DNA of 51,368 bases from the NCBI RefSeq assembly GCF_036387535.1, contig NZ_DASVTO010000090.1:1-51368 (forward strand). The letters are read 5' to 3'. Positions 36,390 to 44,899 of this stretch are shown one piece after another. The stretch comes from Sphingomonas_R sp036387535 (lineage in GTDB: Bacteria > Pseudomonadota > Alphaproteobacteria > Sphingomonadales > Sphingomonadaceae). Each line of letters starts with the position of its first letter. Within the stretch, counting starts at the first letter, position 1. Below the pieces are notes generated by a model, which worked only from the letters and a program-made list of their open reading frames with translations, had not been told where the DNA came from and did no database searches. Both the position numbers and the translations under genes were made by a program.

Positions 36390-37684
36390 TCCGCCGCCAC
36401 CGCATAGGGCGCGGCCCCATTCTTCTCGATGATCCGACGCTCGATCTCAGGGCGGAAATGCTTGATCAACCCCTGGATCGGCCACGCCGCCGCATCGCCC
36501 AGCGCGCAGATGGTGTGCCCTTCGATCTGCCGGGTCACTTCCTCCAGCATGTCGATCTCGCCGATCTCGGCATTGCCTTCGCGCAGCCGCTCCATCACGC
36601 GCCACATCCAGCCGGTGCCTTCCCGGCACGGCGTGCACTGGCCACAGCTCTCATGCTTGTAGAAATAGCTGATCCGGCTGATCGCGCGCACGATGTCGGT
36701 CGACTTGTCCATGACGATGATCGCCGCTGTGCCCAGCCCCGAACCCAGCTCGCGCAGGCCATCGAAATCCATCGGCGCATCGATGATCTGCGCCGCCGGT
36801 ACCAGCGGCACCGACGATCCGCCGGGGATCACGGCGAGCAGATTGTCCCAGCCGCCGCGAATCCCGCCGGCATGGGTTTCGATCAGTTCGCGGAACGACA
36901 CGCCCATCGCGTCCTCGACCACGCAGGGCCGGTTCACATGGCCGCTGATCTGGAACAGCTTGGTGCCCTGGTTCTTGTCGCGGCCAATGCCGGCAAACCA
37001 CTCCGCCCCGCGTCGCAGGATCGTCGGCGCGACAGCGATCGACTCCACGTTGTTGACCGTGGTCGGGCAGCCATACAGGCCGACGCCCGCCGGGAACGGC
37101 GGCTTCAGCCGCGGCTGGCCCTTCTTGCCCTCCAGGCTTTCCAGCATCGCGGTTTCTTCGCCGCAGATATAGGCTCCGGCGCCGCGGTGCACGAACACGT
37201 CGAAATCATAGCCCGACCCGCACGCATTCTTGCCGATGAAGCCGCGCGCATAGGCCTGCGCCACCGCCTCGAACAAGGTCTCGGCCTCGCGGATATATTC
37301 GCCGCGAATGTAGATATAGGCCGCGCGCGCGCGCATCGCATAGCCCGCGATCAGCGCGCCTTCGATCAGCTTGTGCGGATCATGCCGGATGATCTCGCGG
37401 TCCTTGCACGACCCCGGCTCGGATTCATCGGCGTTGATGACCAGGAAGCTCGGCTTGCCGTTCTTGGACTCCTTGGGCATGAAGCTCCACTTCATGCCGG
37501 TCGGGAACCCCGCGCCGCCGCGCCCGCGCAGGCCCGACGCCTTGATCACGTCGATGATGCCATCCTGGCCGCGCACCATCAGACCCTTGGTATCATCCCA
37601 ATCGCCACGCCGGATCGCGGCGTCGATGCCCCAGTCCTGTTGGCCGTAGAGGTTGGTGAAGATGCGATCCTTGTCGTCAAGCAT
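36386..37684 (-). CDS. nuoF: NADH-quinone oxidoreductase subunit F
   Basis: NuoF binds NADH and FMN and carries the N3 cluster. The 432-residue protein contains the NADH-binding GLRGRGGAGFPTGMKWSF, the FMN-binding INADESEPGSCKDREI, GAGAYICGEETAMLESLEG and the cluster motif ESCGQCTPCREGTGW followed by the distant fourth Cys in HTICALGDAAAWP. The start is 30 bases after nuoE. The stop overlaps the start of the small coiled-coil gene. Confidence 0.97.
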   Translation of the reverse strand: MLDDKDRIFTNLYGQQDWGIDAAIRRGDWDDTKGLMVRGQDGIIDVIKASGLRGRGGAGFPTGMKWSFMPKESKNGKPSFLVINADESEPGSCKDREIIRHDPHKLIEGALIAGYAMRARAAYIYIRGEYIREAETLFEAVAQAYARGFIGKNACGSGYDFDVFVHRGAGAYICGEETAMLESLEGKKGQPRLKPPFPAGVGLYGCPTTVNNVESIAVAPTILRRGAEWFAGIGRDKNQGTKLFQISGHVNRPCVVEDAMGVSFRELIETHAGGIRGGWDNLLAVIPGGSSVPLVPAAQIIDAPMDFDGLRELGSGLGTAAIIVMDKSTDIVRAISRISYFYKHESCGQCTPCREGTGWMWRVMERLREGNAEIGEIDMLEEVTRQIEGHTICALGDAAAWPIQGLIKHFRPEIERRIIEKNGAAPYAVAAE

Positions 37685-37714
37685 GGTCGCGTCCCTTCTG
37701 TGCCTGCGCCGCGC

Positions 37715-38362
37715 TCATGCGTCCGCTCCCTGATAGGCGTGCAGCGTCGTCCGCTCGCCTTCGGGTGCCGACGCCATCCGGCCGATCTGCGATCCAGCCT
37801 TCGGCATTTCGCCATTGGCCAGCGCCTCCAGGATCGCCGACATGCTGTCGAACGTCAGGTCCTCGTAATTGTCGTCGTTGATCTGCACCATCGGCGCATT
37901 GGCGCAGGTGCCCATGCACTCGACCTCGGTCAGTGTGAACAGGCCGTCGGGCGTCGTGTGCCCCTTCGACAGCCCGCGATTCTTGCACGCCGCCAGCACG
38001 TCGTCCGATCCACGCAACATGCAGGGCGTCGTCCCGCACACCTGCACATGAAAGCGCCCGACCGGCGCCATGTTGTACATGGTGTAGAAGGTCACGACCT
38101 CATAGGCGCGGATATAGGGCATGTTGACCTGCTTCGCGACGAACTCGATCACCGGGACCGGCAACCAGCCCTGCGTGTGCGTCTCGGCCCCCACCTGCCG
38201 CTGGGCCAGGTCGAGCAGCGGCATCACCGCGCTATGCTCTCGCCCTGCCGGATAACGCGCGATGATCTCGCGCGCCTTTTCGGCATTTGCCTGCGTCCAC
38301 GCGAACCCGCCCCAGCGGGCACGCGTCTCGACTTCGTCGGGGATATGGGCTGCATCCGCCAT
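37715..38362 (-). CDS. nuoE: NADH-quinone oxidoreductase subunit E
   Basis: NuoE holds the [2Fe-2S] cluster N1a next to NuoF. The 215-residue thioredoxin-like protein has YPAGREHSAVMPLLDLAQRQ, VVTFYTMYNMAPVG, and the four cluster ligands in VQVCGTTPCMLRG and EVECMGTCANAP. The ATG at 38362 shares a base with the stop of the small coiled-coil gene (TGATG); a TTG one codon upstream is less likely. A C-terminal extension of about 30 residues is polar. Confidence 0.96.
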   Translation of the reverse strand: MADAAHIPDEVETRARWGGFAWTQANAEKAREIIARYPAGREHSAVMPLLDLAQRQVGAETHTQGWLPVPVIEFVAKQVNMPYIRAYEVVTFYTMYNMAPVGRFHVQVCGTTPCMLRGSDDVLAACKNRGLSKGHTTPDGLFTLTEVECMGTCANAPMVQINDDNYEDLTFDSMSAILEALANGEMPKAGSQIGRMASAPEGERTTLHAYQGADA

Positions 38363-38589
38363 CAATGTGCATCCGTCAGATCTAGACGACGCTCGACCCG
38401 CGCCATTCGTTCGTCGAAACGATCCATTCGCGTGGTCAATCCCGACACACTAATGATCAGCCCCGTCATGTGCTCGTCAATCGCGGACACGCGTGTCTTC
38501 AGGTCACCAACTTCCTGCTCGATATTCCCGAGTTTCTGATCGATCCGACGCAGCATCTCAAGCGTATGATTGCTGACATCCTGGCTCAC
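38362..38589 (-). CDS. Small coiled-coil protein embedded between nuoD and nuoE
   Basis: This 75-residue protein is predicted to be one coiled coil and resembles the protein at 36159-36389. Both begin with MSxDxS and end with R(I/V)ERRLxLTD. The GTG at 38589 overlaps the nuoD stop as GTGA and gives an N terminus aligned with the paralogue, so I prefer it to GTG 38598. Its stop shares a base with the nuoE start. Central residues GLIISVSGL make a short hydrophobic stretch also present in the paralogue (GLVTTIYGI). Function unknown; the double embedding suggests a link to complex I. Confidence 0.78.
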   Translation of the reverse strand: MSQDVSNHTLEMLRRIDQKLGNIEQEVGDLKTRVSAIDEHMTGLIISVSGLTTRMDRFDERMARVERRLDLTDAH

Positions 38590-39851
38590 CGGTCGCACTC
38601 CCCGAACACGATGTCGGCCGCGCCCAGCACGGCGGTGGTGTCCGCCAGCATATGGCCCTTCATCATGAAATCCATCGCCTGCAAATGGCTGAACGCCGTC
38701 GGCCGGATCTTGCAGCGGTACGGCTTGTTGCTACCGTCCGACACCAAATACACGCCGAACTCGCCCTTCGGGCTTTCGGTCGCGACATAGACGTCGCCCG
38801 CCGGCACATGAAAGCCTTCGGTATACAGCTTGAAATGATGGATCAGCGCTTCCATCGACTGCTTCATGTCGGCGCGCTTCGGCGGCACCACCTTGCGGTC
38901 GAGCGAGGCGACCGGGCCGTCCGGCATCTCGTTCAGGCACTGCCGCATGATGCGCGCGGACTGCCGCACCTCCTCCACCCGCACCATGAACCGGTCGTAG
39001 CAATCGCCGTGCGCGCCGACCGGAATGTCGAACTCCATCCGATCATAGACGTCATAGGGCTGCGACTTGCGCAGGTCCCACGGCACGCCCGCACCGCGGA
39101 TCATCGGCCCGGAAAATCCCCAGGCGATCGAGTCCTCGCGGCTGACCGTCCCGATATCGACATTGCGCTGCTTAAAGATGCGATTGTCCGCGACCAGGCT
39201 GATCGCGTCCTCGAACAGCTTCGGCAACCGCGTATCGAGCCAGTCGCCGATGTCAGCCAGCAATTTCAGCGGCACGTCCTGCCGCACCCCGCCCGGGCGG
39301 AAATAATTGGCGTGCATCCGGGCACCTGATGCCCGTTCGTAGAAGTTCATCGTGTCTTCGCGCAGCTCGAACAGCCACAGGTTCGGCGTCATCGCGCCCA
39401 CGTCCATCACATGTGACCCAAGGTTCAGCATGTGGTTCATGATCCGCGTCAGTTCCGCGAAGAACACGCGCAGATACTGACCCCGCAACGGCACGTCCAG
39501 GCCGAGCAGCTTCTCGATCGCGAGCACATAGCTATGCTCCATGCACATGGGCGAGCAATAGTCGAGCCGATCGAAATACGGGATCGTCTGCAGATACGGC
39601 TTGGTTTCGATGAACTTCTCGGTCCCGCGGTGCAGGAACCCGACATGCGGATCGACACGCTCGACGATCTCGCCGTCCAGCTCCATCACCAGCCGCAACA
39701 CGCCATGCGCGGCCGGATGCTGCGGCCCGAAATTGATGGTGTAATTCTGGATATCGACGTCGCCCACCGTCGGGTCGACCGCCGTCACCTGCGGCTGCAG
39801 GCTGTCCACCACCGCATCGCGATCGCGGGTTTCGACCTGGTCGACGCTCAT
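38586..39851 (-). CDS. nuoD: NADH-quinone oxidoreductase subunit D
   Basis: NuoD forms the quinone-binding pocket together with NuoB and is related to the large subunit of [NiFe] hydrogenases. The 421-residue protein shows INFGPQHPAAHGVLRLVMEL, DPHVGFLHRGTEK, CSPMCMEHSYVLAIEKLLGL and HYIA-region equivalents, and ends in the conserved VLGAADIVFGECDR. It is separate from NuoC, as in most alphaproteobacteria. The start overlaps the nuoC stop as ATGA. Confidence 0.97.
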   Translation of the reverse strand: MSVDQVETRDRDAVVDSLQPQVTAVDPTVGDVDIQNYTINFGPQHPAAHGVLRLVMELDGEIVERVDPHVGFLHRGTEKFIETKPYLQTIPYFDRLDYCSPMCMEHSYVLAIEKLLGLDVPLRGQYLRVFFAELTRIMNHMLNLGSHVMDVGAMTPNLWLFELREDTMNFYERASGARMHANYFRPGGVRQDVPLKLLADIGDWLDTRLPKLFEDAISLVADNRIFKQRNVDIGTVSREDSIAWGFSGPMIRGAGVPWDLRKSQPYDVYDRMEFDIPVGAHGDCYDRFMVRVEEVRQSARIMRQCLNEMPDGPVASLDRKVVPPKRADMKQSMEALIHHFKLYTEGFHVPAGDVYVATESPKGEFGVYLVSDGSNKPYRCKIRPTAFSHLQAMDFMMKGHMLADTTAVLGAADIVFGECDR

Positions 39852-40510
39852 TTCTTCACCTCATCCGCCTTCAACGGCGTCGGCGCGCCGGGTGCCTCCG
39901 CCACCTTCTCGTCACCGGGCAGCACATAGGCGCCGCCTTCCCACGGGCTGGCGAAATCAAAGGTACGCAGGTCCTGCGCCAACCGGACCGGCTCATAGAC
40001 CACGCGCTTCTCCTCTTCGGAATAGCGCATTTCATTATGCCCGGTCAGCGGGAAGTCCTTGCGCAGCGGATGGCCGCGAAACCCGTAGTCGGTCAGGATC
40101 CGGCGCAGGTCGGCATTGCCCTCGAACAACACGCCGAACAGATCAAACACCTCGCGCTCCAGCCAGCCCGCCACCGGCCACAGCCCCGTCACCGACGGCA
40201 CCGGCTTGCGATCGTCGGTGGCGACGTGCACGCGGATGCGGTGATTCCGGGTCAGCGACAGCAGGCAATAGACCACCTCGAACCGGTCGGCACGCGATGG
40301 ATAATCGACCCCGGCGATCTCCATCAGCTGCTGATACTGCATGGCGTCGCGCAACGTGCGCATCACGTCTACCAGCACCTCGCGCCGGACATGGAGTGCG
40401 ATCTCGCCCACCGCGTCCACGGAGTCGATCAGCATGTCGCCCAGCGCGATCTGCGCCTCGGCGATCACGCCCGTGTTGGAGGCATAGCGGGGAGAGGTCC
40501 GCGTGCTCAC
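39848..40510 (-). CDS. nuoC: NADH-quinone oxidoreductase subunit C
   Basis: NuoC is a peripheral-arm subunit without cofactors that supports NuoD. The 220-residue protein has the signature region EREVFDLFGVLFEGNADLRR followed by ILTDYGFRGHPLRKDFPLTG and EMRYSEEEKRVVYEPV. I place the start at GTG 40510, which overlaps the nuoB stop as GTGA; the upstream frame is antisense or shadow sequence. The last 25 residues are Ala/Pro/Lys-rich and probably disordered. Confidence 0.95.
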   Translation of the reverse strand: MSTRTSPRYASNTGVIAEAQIALGDMLIDSVDAVGEIALHVRREVLVDVMRTLRDAMQYQQLMEIAGVDYPSRADRFEVVYCLLSLTRNHRIRVHVATDDRKPVPSVTGLWPVAGWLEREVFDLFGVLFEGNADLRRILTDYGFRGHPLRKDFPLTGHNEMRYSEEEKRVVYEPVRLAQDLRTFDFASPWEGGAYVLPGDEKVAEAPGAPTPLKADEVKK

Positions 40511-41049
40511 CGTTCGATCGTCCCGGACCGCCGGATCTTCCGCTGCAACTGCATGATCCCGTACAGCAGCGCCTCCGCCGTCGGCGGGCACCCGGGAACA
40601 TAGATATCGACCGGCACGACCCGATCGCATCCGCGCACCACGGAATAGCTGTAATGGTAATAGCCGCCGCCATTGGCGCAGCTGCCCATCGAGATCACGT
40701 AGCGCGGCTCGGACATCTGGTCATAGACGCGGCGCAGCGCCGGTGCCATCTTGTTGCACAGCGTGCCGGCCACGATCATCACGTCCGATTGCCGCGGCGA
40801 TGCGCGCGGTGCGGCGCCGAAGCGCTCCAGGTCGTAGCGCGGCATGTTGACGTGGATCATCTCCACCGCGCAGCATGCCAGCCCGAACGTCATCCACCAC
40901 AACGACCCGGTCCGGGCCCAGGTGAACAGGTCCTCGGTCGACGTGACCAGAAAGCCCTTGTCCTGCACTTCGTTCGACAGGTCGTTGAAGAAGGCACGGT
41001 CCGGTTCCGTTCCCGGCGCCGGGATCGTGCGGGTCAATTCTACTCCCAC
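40507..41049 (-). CDS. nuoB: NADH-quinone oxidoreductase subunit B
   Basis: NuoB carries cluster N2, the last electron donor to quinone. The 180-residue protein has the tandem cysteine ligands in FGLACCAVEMIH, then MGSCANGGGYY and VPVDIYVPGCPPTAEALLYG. I use GTG at 41049, with GGGAG seven bases upstream, which overlaps the end of nuoA by ten bases. A TTG at 41037 is an alternative. The open frame further upstream is a shadow of nuoA. Confidence 0.95.
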   Translation of the reverse strand: MGVELTRTIPAPGTEPDRAFFNDLSNEVQDKGFLVTSTEDLFTWARTGSLWWMTFGLACCAVEMIHVNMPRYDLERFGAAPRASPRQSDVMIVAGTLCNKMAPALRRVYDQMSEPRYVISMGSCANGGGYYHYSYSVVRGCDRVVPVDIYVPGCPPTAEALLYGIMQLQRKIRRSGTIER

Positions 41050-41417
41050 TCCAATGCTCCCTTCTTCCACGCATAGGCATAGCCCAGCGCCAATTCCGCC
41101 AGGAAGATCATCATCGCCGCCCAGCCGGCAAAGCCGATACCGCCCAGCGCCACTGCCCAGGGATAGAGGAACGCGGCCTCCAGGTCGAAGATGATGAACA
41201 GGATCGCGACGAGGTAGAAACGCACGTCGAACTGCGACCGGCTGTCCTCGAACGCGGGAAAGCCGCATTCATATTCGGAAAGCTTGTCGGCGTAAGGCTT
41301 CGACGCGCCAGTGAACTTGGACACCAGCATCGGCAACAGCACGAACGCCGTGGACAACAGCATCGCGATGCCCAGGAACAACAGGATCGGCAGATAGCCG
41401 GCGGCGACGGACGCCAT
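41040..41417 (-). CDS. nuoA: NADH-quinone oxidoreductase subunit A
   Basis: NuoA is a three-helix membrane subunit and the first gene of the nuo operon. The 125-residue protein has the conserved loop KLSEYECGFPAFEDSRSQFD followed by VRFYLVAILFIIFDLEAAFL. The ATG at 41417 has GGAG seven bases upstream; a longer open frame to 41459 lacks family similarity at its N terminus. A candidate promoter lies 49-77 bases upstream. Confidence 0.97.
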   Translation of the reverse strand: MASVAAGYLPILLFLGIAMLLSTAFVLLPMLVSKFTGASKPYADKLSEYECGFPAFEDSRSQFDVRFYLVAILFIIFDLEAAFLYPWAVALGGIGFAGWAAMMIFLAELALGYAYAWKKGALEWE

Positions 41418-41465
41418 GCATTTTCTCCGGTTTCGCCCCCGGATCGGGACGATCTTCAACTGGCG

Positions 41466-41494
41466 CTATTAGGCTTCGCAGGTGCGGTAGGCAA
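41466..41494 (-). promoter_or_regulatory. Candidate nuo operon promoter
   Basis: On the minus strand TTGCCT (41494-41489) and TAATAG (41471-41466) are 17 bases apart. The -35 matches TTGACA at four of six positions and the -10 matches TATAAT at three. The pair sits about 50-80 bases before nuoA in the only gap upstream of the operon. The match is moderate. Confidence 0.4.
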
Positions 41495-41506
41495 GGATCG
41501 GCCCAG

Positions 41507-41521
41507 TGAGAATGACTCGCA
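41507..41521. promoter_or_regulatory. Fur-box-like site upstream of nuoA
   Basis: TGAGAATGACTCGCA fits the 7-1-7 Fur motif TGATAATNATTATCA at ten of fourteen fixed positions, and its halves are inverted at five of seven positions. It lies 12 bases upstream of the candidate nuo -35, a position that would suit activation more than repression. Complex I needs much iron, so iron control is plausible. The call rests on pattern only. Confidence 0.4.
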
Positions 41522-41603
41522 AGCCCTGGCCGGACGATCGCCGTCAATCACCGTGCGAGACCATGGCCCCACGCTGATCAACTGGGAAGGGAATGACGCG
41601 AAA

Positions 41604-42419
41604 TCAAGTCCGTAGCGCACCCGCGAGCAGCTTGTGGAGTCGCGAATGCAGCCCGTCATTGGCGGCCAGGAACTCGTTGCGCTCCATTGCCCGGTCCCCG
41701 CCCCGGAAATCGGTGACGAACCCACCGGCTTCGCGCACCAGCAGGACGCCGGCCGCGACGTCCCATGGCTTCAGTCCGCTTTCCCAATAGGCATCGAACC
41801 GCCCGGCCGCGACCCAGGCAAGATCGAGCGCCGCCGAACCGAACCGCCGGATGCCCGCCACCTCCGGGCCGATCGCGTCGAAAATCTTTCGCCACTCCGG
41901 GAAATCGCCATGGCCGGCGAACGGAATACCGGTGGCGATCAGCGATTCGGTCAGGTCCCGCCGGCTCGACACGCGCAGCCTGCGGTCGTGCAGCCATGCA
42001 CCACGGCCCTTTTCCGCCCAGAAACTCTCGTCGGTCAGCGGCTGATAGACCAGCCCCTGCGTGATCTCCCCGCGGCCACCGGGCTTCGGCTCTTCCACCG
42101 CGATCGAAATCGCGAAGTGCGGCAGGCCATGCAGGAAATTGGTGGTCCCATCCAGCGGATCGACGATCCAGCGCGGCTTGGTCGGGTCCCCCTCGATCAT
42201 GCCGCCTTCCTCGCCCAGAAAGCCCCAGTCGGGGCGGGCGCGTTTCAGTTCCTCATACAGGGTCTGCTCGGCCTGTCGGTCGGCCTGGCTCACGAAATCG
42301 GCCGGCCCCTTGCGGCTGACCTGCAATTCCTGCGTCTCGTTGAAATCGCGCCGCAAACGGGGTGCTGCCTTGCGCGCCGCGCGTTCCATGACGGTGATGA
42401 GGCCGGACTGTGCTGCCAT
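41604..42419 (-). CDS. suhB: Inositol monophosphatase family protein
   Basis: This 271-residue protein belongs to the Mg-dependent, Li-sensitive inositol monophosphatase family. Metal-binding motifs are FLGEEGG, WIVDPLDGTTNFLHG (the DPxDGT signature) and GLKPWDVAAGVLLVREAGG (the WDxAAG signature). The natural substrate may be myo-inositol phosphate or another sugar or nucleotide phosphate. The ATG at 42419 starts the conserved part; the open frame upstream runs through a repeat element. It is downstream of efp and upstream of nuoA on the same strand, with 186 bases before nuoA. Confidence 0.92.
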   Translation of the reverse strand: MAAQSGLITVMERAARKAAPRLRRDFNETQELQVSRKGPADFVSQADRQAEQTLYEELKRARPDWGFLGEEGGMIEGDPTKPRWIVDPLDGTTNFLHGLPHFAISIAVEEPKPGGRGEITQGLVYQPLTDESFWAEKGRGAWLHDRRLRVSSRRDLTESLIATGIPFAGHGDFPEWRKIFDAIGPEVAGIRRFGSAALDLAWVAAGRFDAYWESGLKPWDVAAGVLLVREAGGFVTDFRGGDRAMERNEFLAANDGLHSRLHKLLAGALRT

Positions 42420-42440
42420 GATCGTCTTCTTTCTTCGAAA

Positions 42441-42501
42441 CCCTCTCCCATCGGGAGAGGGAGGGCCCCGCGCGTCTTCACGCGTGGGAGGGTGAGGCCG
42501 A
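42441..42501. repeat. Dispersed intergenic hairpin repeat, copy 2
   Basis: CCCTCTCCC (42441-42449) and GGGAGAGGG (42453-42461) form a perfect nine-base-pair stem with a three-base loop, as in the copy at 16305. A second short stem CGCG/CGCG follows, then GTGGGAGGGTGAGGCCGA (42484-42501), identical to 16358-16375. The element lies between efp and the inositol monophosphatase gene. The variable central part differs from copy 1. Confidence 0.82.
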
Positions 42502-42559
42502 ACCATTGCCCCGCCCGCTGCGCAGGCTTCGCCAGAACGTGGCGAGACACATCACCCCA

Positions 42560-43123
42560 TCAGTCCGCGCGCTTCACATAGGTCTGCTCATACACATCGA
42601 CCACGATCCGTGTACCCGCGCCGATATGCGGCGGCACCATCACGCGCACGCCATTTTCCAGCACCGCCGGCTTGTAGGAGGACGACGCCGTCTGCCCCTT
42701 CACCACCGCATCCGCCTCGACGATCAACGCTTCGACCGTGTCGGGCAATTGCACGGAGATCGGCCGATCGTCATACAATTCCATCACGACATCCATGCCG
42801 TCCTGCAGGAACGCCGCGGCGTCGCCCAGGATGCCGCGATCCAACTGGACCTGGTCGTAGTTCAGCTTGTCCATAAAGGTCAGCGTGTCGCCATCCGCGA
42901 ACAGGAACTGGAAATCCTTGGTATCCAGCCGCACCTTCTCCACGGTTTCGGCCGAACGGAACCGGACATTGTTCTTGCGTCCGTCGATCAGGTTCTTCAG
43001 CTCGACCTGCATGTAGGCCCCGCCCTTGCCCGGCTGGGTATGCTGGATCTTGACCGCGCGCCACAGCCCGCCTTCATATTCGATGATGTTGCCGGGACGG
43101 ATGTCCACGCCGCTGATCTTCAC
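42560..43123 (-). CDS. efp: Elongation factor P
   Basis: EF-P relieves ribosome stalling at consecutive prolines. The 187-residue protein has the three-barrel layout. The tip loop HTQPGKGGAYMQV contains a Lys at the position modified in other bacteria, so this is the lysine type rather than the arginine type. NNVRFRSAETVEKV and MELYDDRPISVQLPDTVEA are domain II and the OB-fold start. The C terminus shows PPHIGAGTRIVVD. No modification enzyme gene is in the window. Confidence 0.96.
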   Translation of the reverse strand: MKISGVDIRPGNIIEYEGGLWRAVKIQHTQPGKGGAYMQVELKNLIDGRKNNVRFRSAETVEKVRLDTKDFQFLFADGDTLTFMDKLNYDQVQLDRGILGDAAAFLQDGMDVVMELYDDRPISVQLPDTVEALIVEADAVVKGQTASSSYKPAVLENGVRVMVPPHIGAGTRIVVDVYEQTYVKRAD

Positions 43124-43200
43124 GGGGGCCTCGCTTTGATGGTCTGAAAGAGCAGCGGCGGCGTCTATCAGGCCCGGCGCTCCCGCTCAAGCCGCGTGCG

Positions 43201-43764
43201 TTATCGCCCGGTCAGCATGGGATAGGGGTTCACCGCCCGCCCGCGGTACCAGGGCTCGTCCGGCGCCATCGCCTTGACCTCGAAATGCAGATGCGGTCCG
43301 CCGGGATCGGCATTCCCGCTGAACCCGACCGTTCCGATCACCGCACCGCGCGCCACCGCCCGCCCCTCCGCCAGGCCCGGCGCATAGCTGTCCAGATGTG
43401 CGTAATAACCGATCCACCGCTGATCGGGCGACCGCACGTACACCGTATGTCCGCCCGCGCCGCTTTCGAAGATCTTCTCCACCGTTCCCGCGGCGGCGGC
43501 GATGACCGGCGTTCCCCGTGCCGCCGGGATGTCGATCGCACCATGGACATGCCCAGCGCGGGCATCGCCGAACGTATCGGCCAGCGTCGCCGGCGCGACG
43601 CCTGCCACCGGCACCGTCCAGCCCGCCGGCCCCGCCCGCGCGTCGGCGTGCGGCGGGGCCGGTGGTACATGGTCCGGCCCTGCCCGCCCGACCCGCACCA
43701 TCGCGACCAGGCCGACCACCACCAGGATCAGCACCGCCATGACCGCCTTGCCGAACCGGTTCAC
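43201..43764 (-). CDS. M23 family metallopeptidase (LytM-type), membrane anchored
   Basis: This 187-residue protein is a probable peptidoglycan endopeptidase or LytM-type regulator in the periplasm. An N-terminal membrane helix (about residues 8-24, VMAVLILVVVGLVAMV) is followed by a short Pro-rich linker. The M23 zinc motifs are HGAIDIPAARGTPVIA (HxxxD) and GPHLHFEV (HxH), and YYAHLDS carries the additional His, so it should be catalytically active. The next gene downstream of transcription is efp, and the L,D-transpeptidase gene is 31 bases upstream on the same strand, forming a small cell-wall cluster. Confidence 0.9.
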   Translation of the reverse strand: MNRFGKAVMAVLILVVVGLVAMVRVGRAGPDHVPPAPPHADARAGPAGWTVPVAGVAPATLADTFGDARAGHVHGAIDIPAARGTPVIAAAAGTVEKIFESGAGGHTVYVRSPDQRWIGYYAHLDSYAPGLAEGRAVARGAVIGTVGFSGNADPGGPHLHFEVKAMAPDEPWYRGRAVNPYPMLTGR

Positions 43765-43795
43765 CGCTGCCCGCCATTCATCACCGTGCGGACGG

Positions 43796-44821
43796 TCACG
43801 CCTGAAACAGCGCCGGGGTTCCGGGCTTCACCATCAGTGACAGCCGCGCCGCATCCCAGTTGGTCAGCCGGATACAGCCATGGCTTTCGGCCCGCCCGAT
43901 CGTCTCGGGGCTCGGCGTGCCGTGGATCCCGTAGTGCGGCTTCGACAGGTCTAGCCAGATCACGCCCACCGGCCCGTTCGGACCCGCCGGCAACAGCTGC
44001 TTGCGGTCCTTGGCCTTGGCATCCCAGAACAGGTCGGGATTATAGTGGAACGGCGGATTATAGGATGCCCCCTGGATCTTCCATCGCCCCAGCGGCAACG
44101 GGTCGTGCTCGCTGCCCATCGTGGCCGGGAACTGCGCCAGCAACCGGTCGTCGGCGCCGTACACCTTCAGCACGCCTTCCGACTTGTCGACCAGGATCCG
44201 TTCGGCCTGCGGCTGCTCCGCATTGATGTTGAGATCGGACAGCGTCCGCCGCCATTCCGGTTTCAGTTTGGGATCATATTGCCGCGATGCGGGCAGCACG
44301 TTCGGAAACCGCAACCGTGCGCCCGGCGTGATCTTGCCGCCGGGGTTGAGCGCCGCCAGCGTCGCCGGCGTCGTGTGGAACTTCTCGGCCAGCTTTTCCA
44401 GCGCATCGGCATAGCCCAGCGCCGGCAGTTGCGCCTGCGCCGCCGGATCCTTGGGCAGCGGGCCCTGATAGGGTCCGGACGCGTCCGCAGCGCTGACCGT
44501 CAGCGCGCGCACCGGGCGGATCGCGCGATAGGGATACAGCGCACGCAACGTCGGCTGATCGATCTCGCCCGTCACGGTCAGCCCGAGCGCATCCTGGAAC
44601 CCGCGCAGCGCTGCCTTCAACGTCATGCCGCCCCTGCCGTCAATCACCCCTGGCCCGAAACCCAGATGATCCAGCAGCACCTGTACGTGCAGCACCGTGG
44701 CGTCGATCGGCGCGGGCGGTGGCGTCGGCGACTGTGACCGCACCGGCACGGACACGGATGTGGATACAAGCCCAGCCGTGCAAACGGCAAGCCCGGCCAC
44801 GGCAACCAACGATTTCTTCAT
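43796..44821 (-). CDS. L,D-transpeptidase (YkuD type) with peptidoglycan-binding domain
   Basis: This 341-residue exported enzyme probably forms 3-3 cross-links or attaches proteins to peptidoglycan. A signal peptide covers about residues 1-30 (KKSLVAVAGLAVCTAGLVS). A PG_binding_1-like domain follows (LLDHLGFGPGVIDGRGG to LKAALRGFQ), then a LysM-like stretch (KFHTTPATLAALNPG). The YkuD domain ends the protein with YGIHGTPSPETIG and ESHGCIRLTNWDA, containing the catalytic His and Cys. It is divergent from the DUF882 peptidase gene, with 78 bases between the starts. Confidence 0.93.
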   Translation of the reverse strand: MKKSLVAVAGLAVCTAGLVSTSVSVPVRSQSPTPPPAPIDATVLHVQVLLDHLGFGPGVIDGRGGMTLKAALRGFQDALGLTVTGEIDQPTLRALYPYRAIRPVRALTVSAADASGPYQGPLPKDPAAQAQLPALGYADALEKLAEKFHTTPATLAALNPGGKITPGARLRFPNVLPASRQYDPKLKPEWRRTLSDLNINAEQPQAERILVDKSEGVLKVYGADDRLLAQFPATMGSEHDPLPLGRWKIQGASYNPPFHYNPDLFWDAKAKDRKQLLPAGPNGPVGVIWLDLSKPHYGIHGTPSPETIGRAESHGCIRLTNWDAARLSLMVKPGTPALFQA

Positions 44822-44899
44822 GCGTGCAGGCCTTTATGGTCCTTGGAAGCCGAATCAAACGCGGGGGAACGGCAAATCTTTCCGGATGCGGGTGGGAAA

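Noticed and set aside
41418..41603. Possible tRNA gene in the gap upstream of nuoA
   Set aside because: No T-arm consensus, acceptor pairing or CCA end could be found; the gap is better explained as a promoter region.
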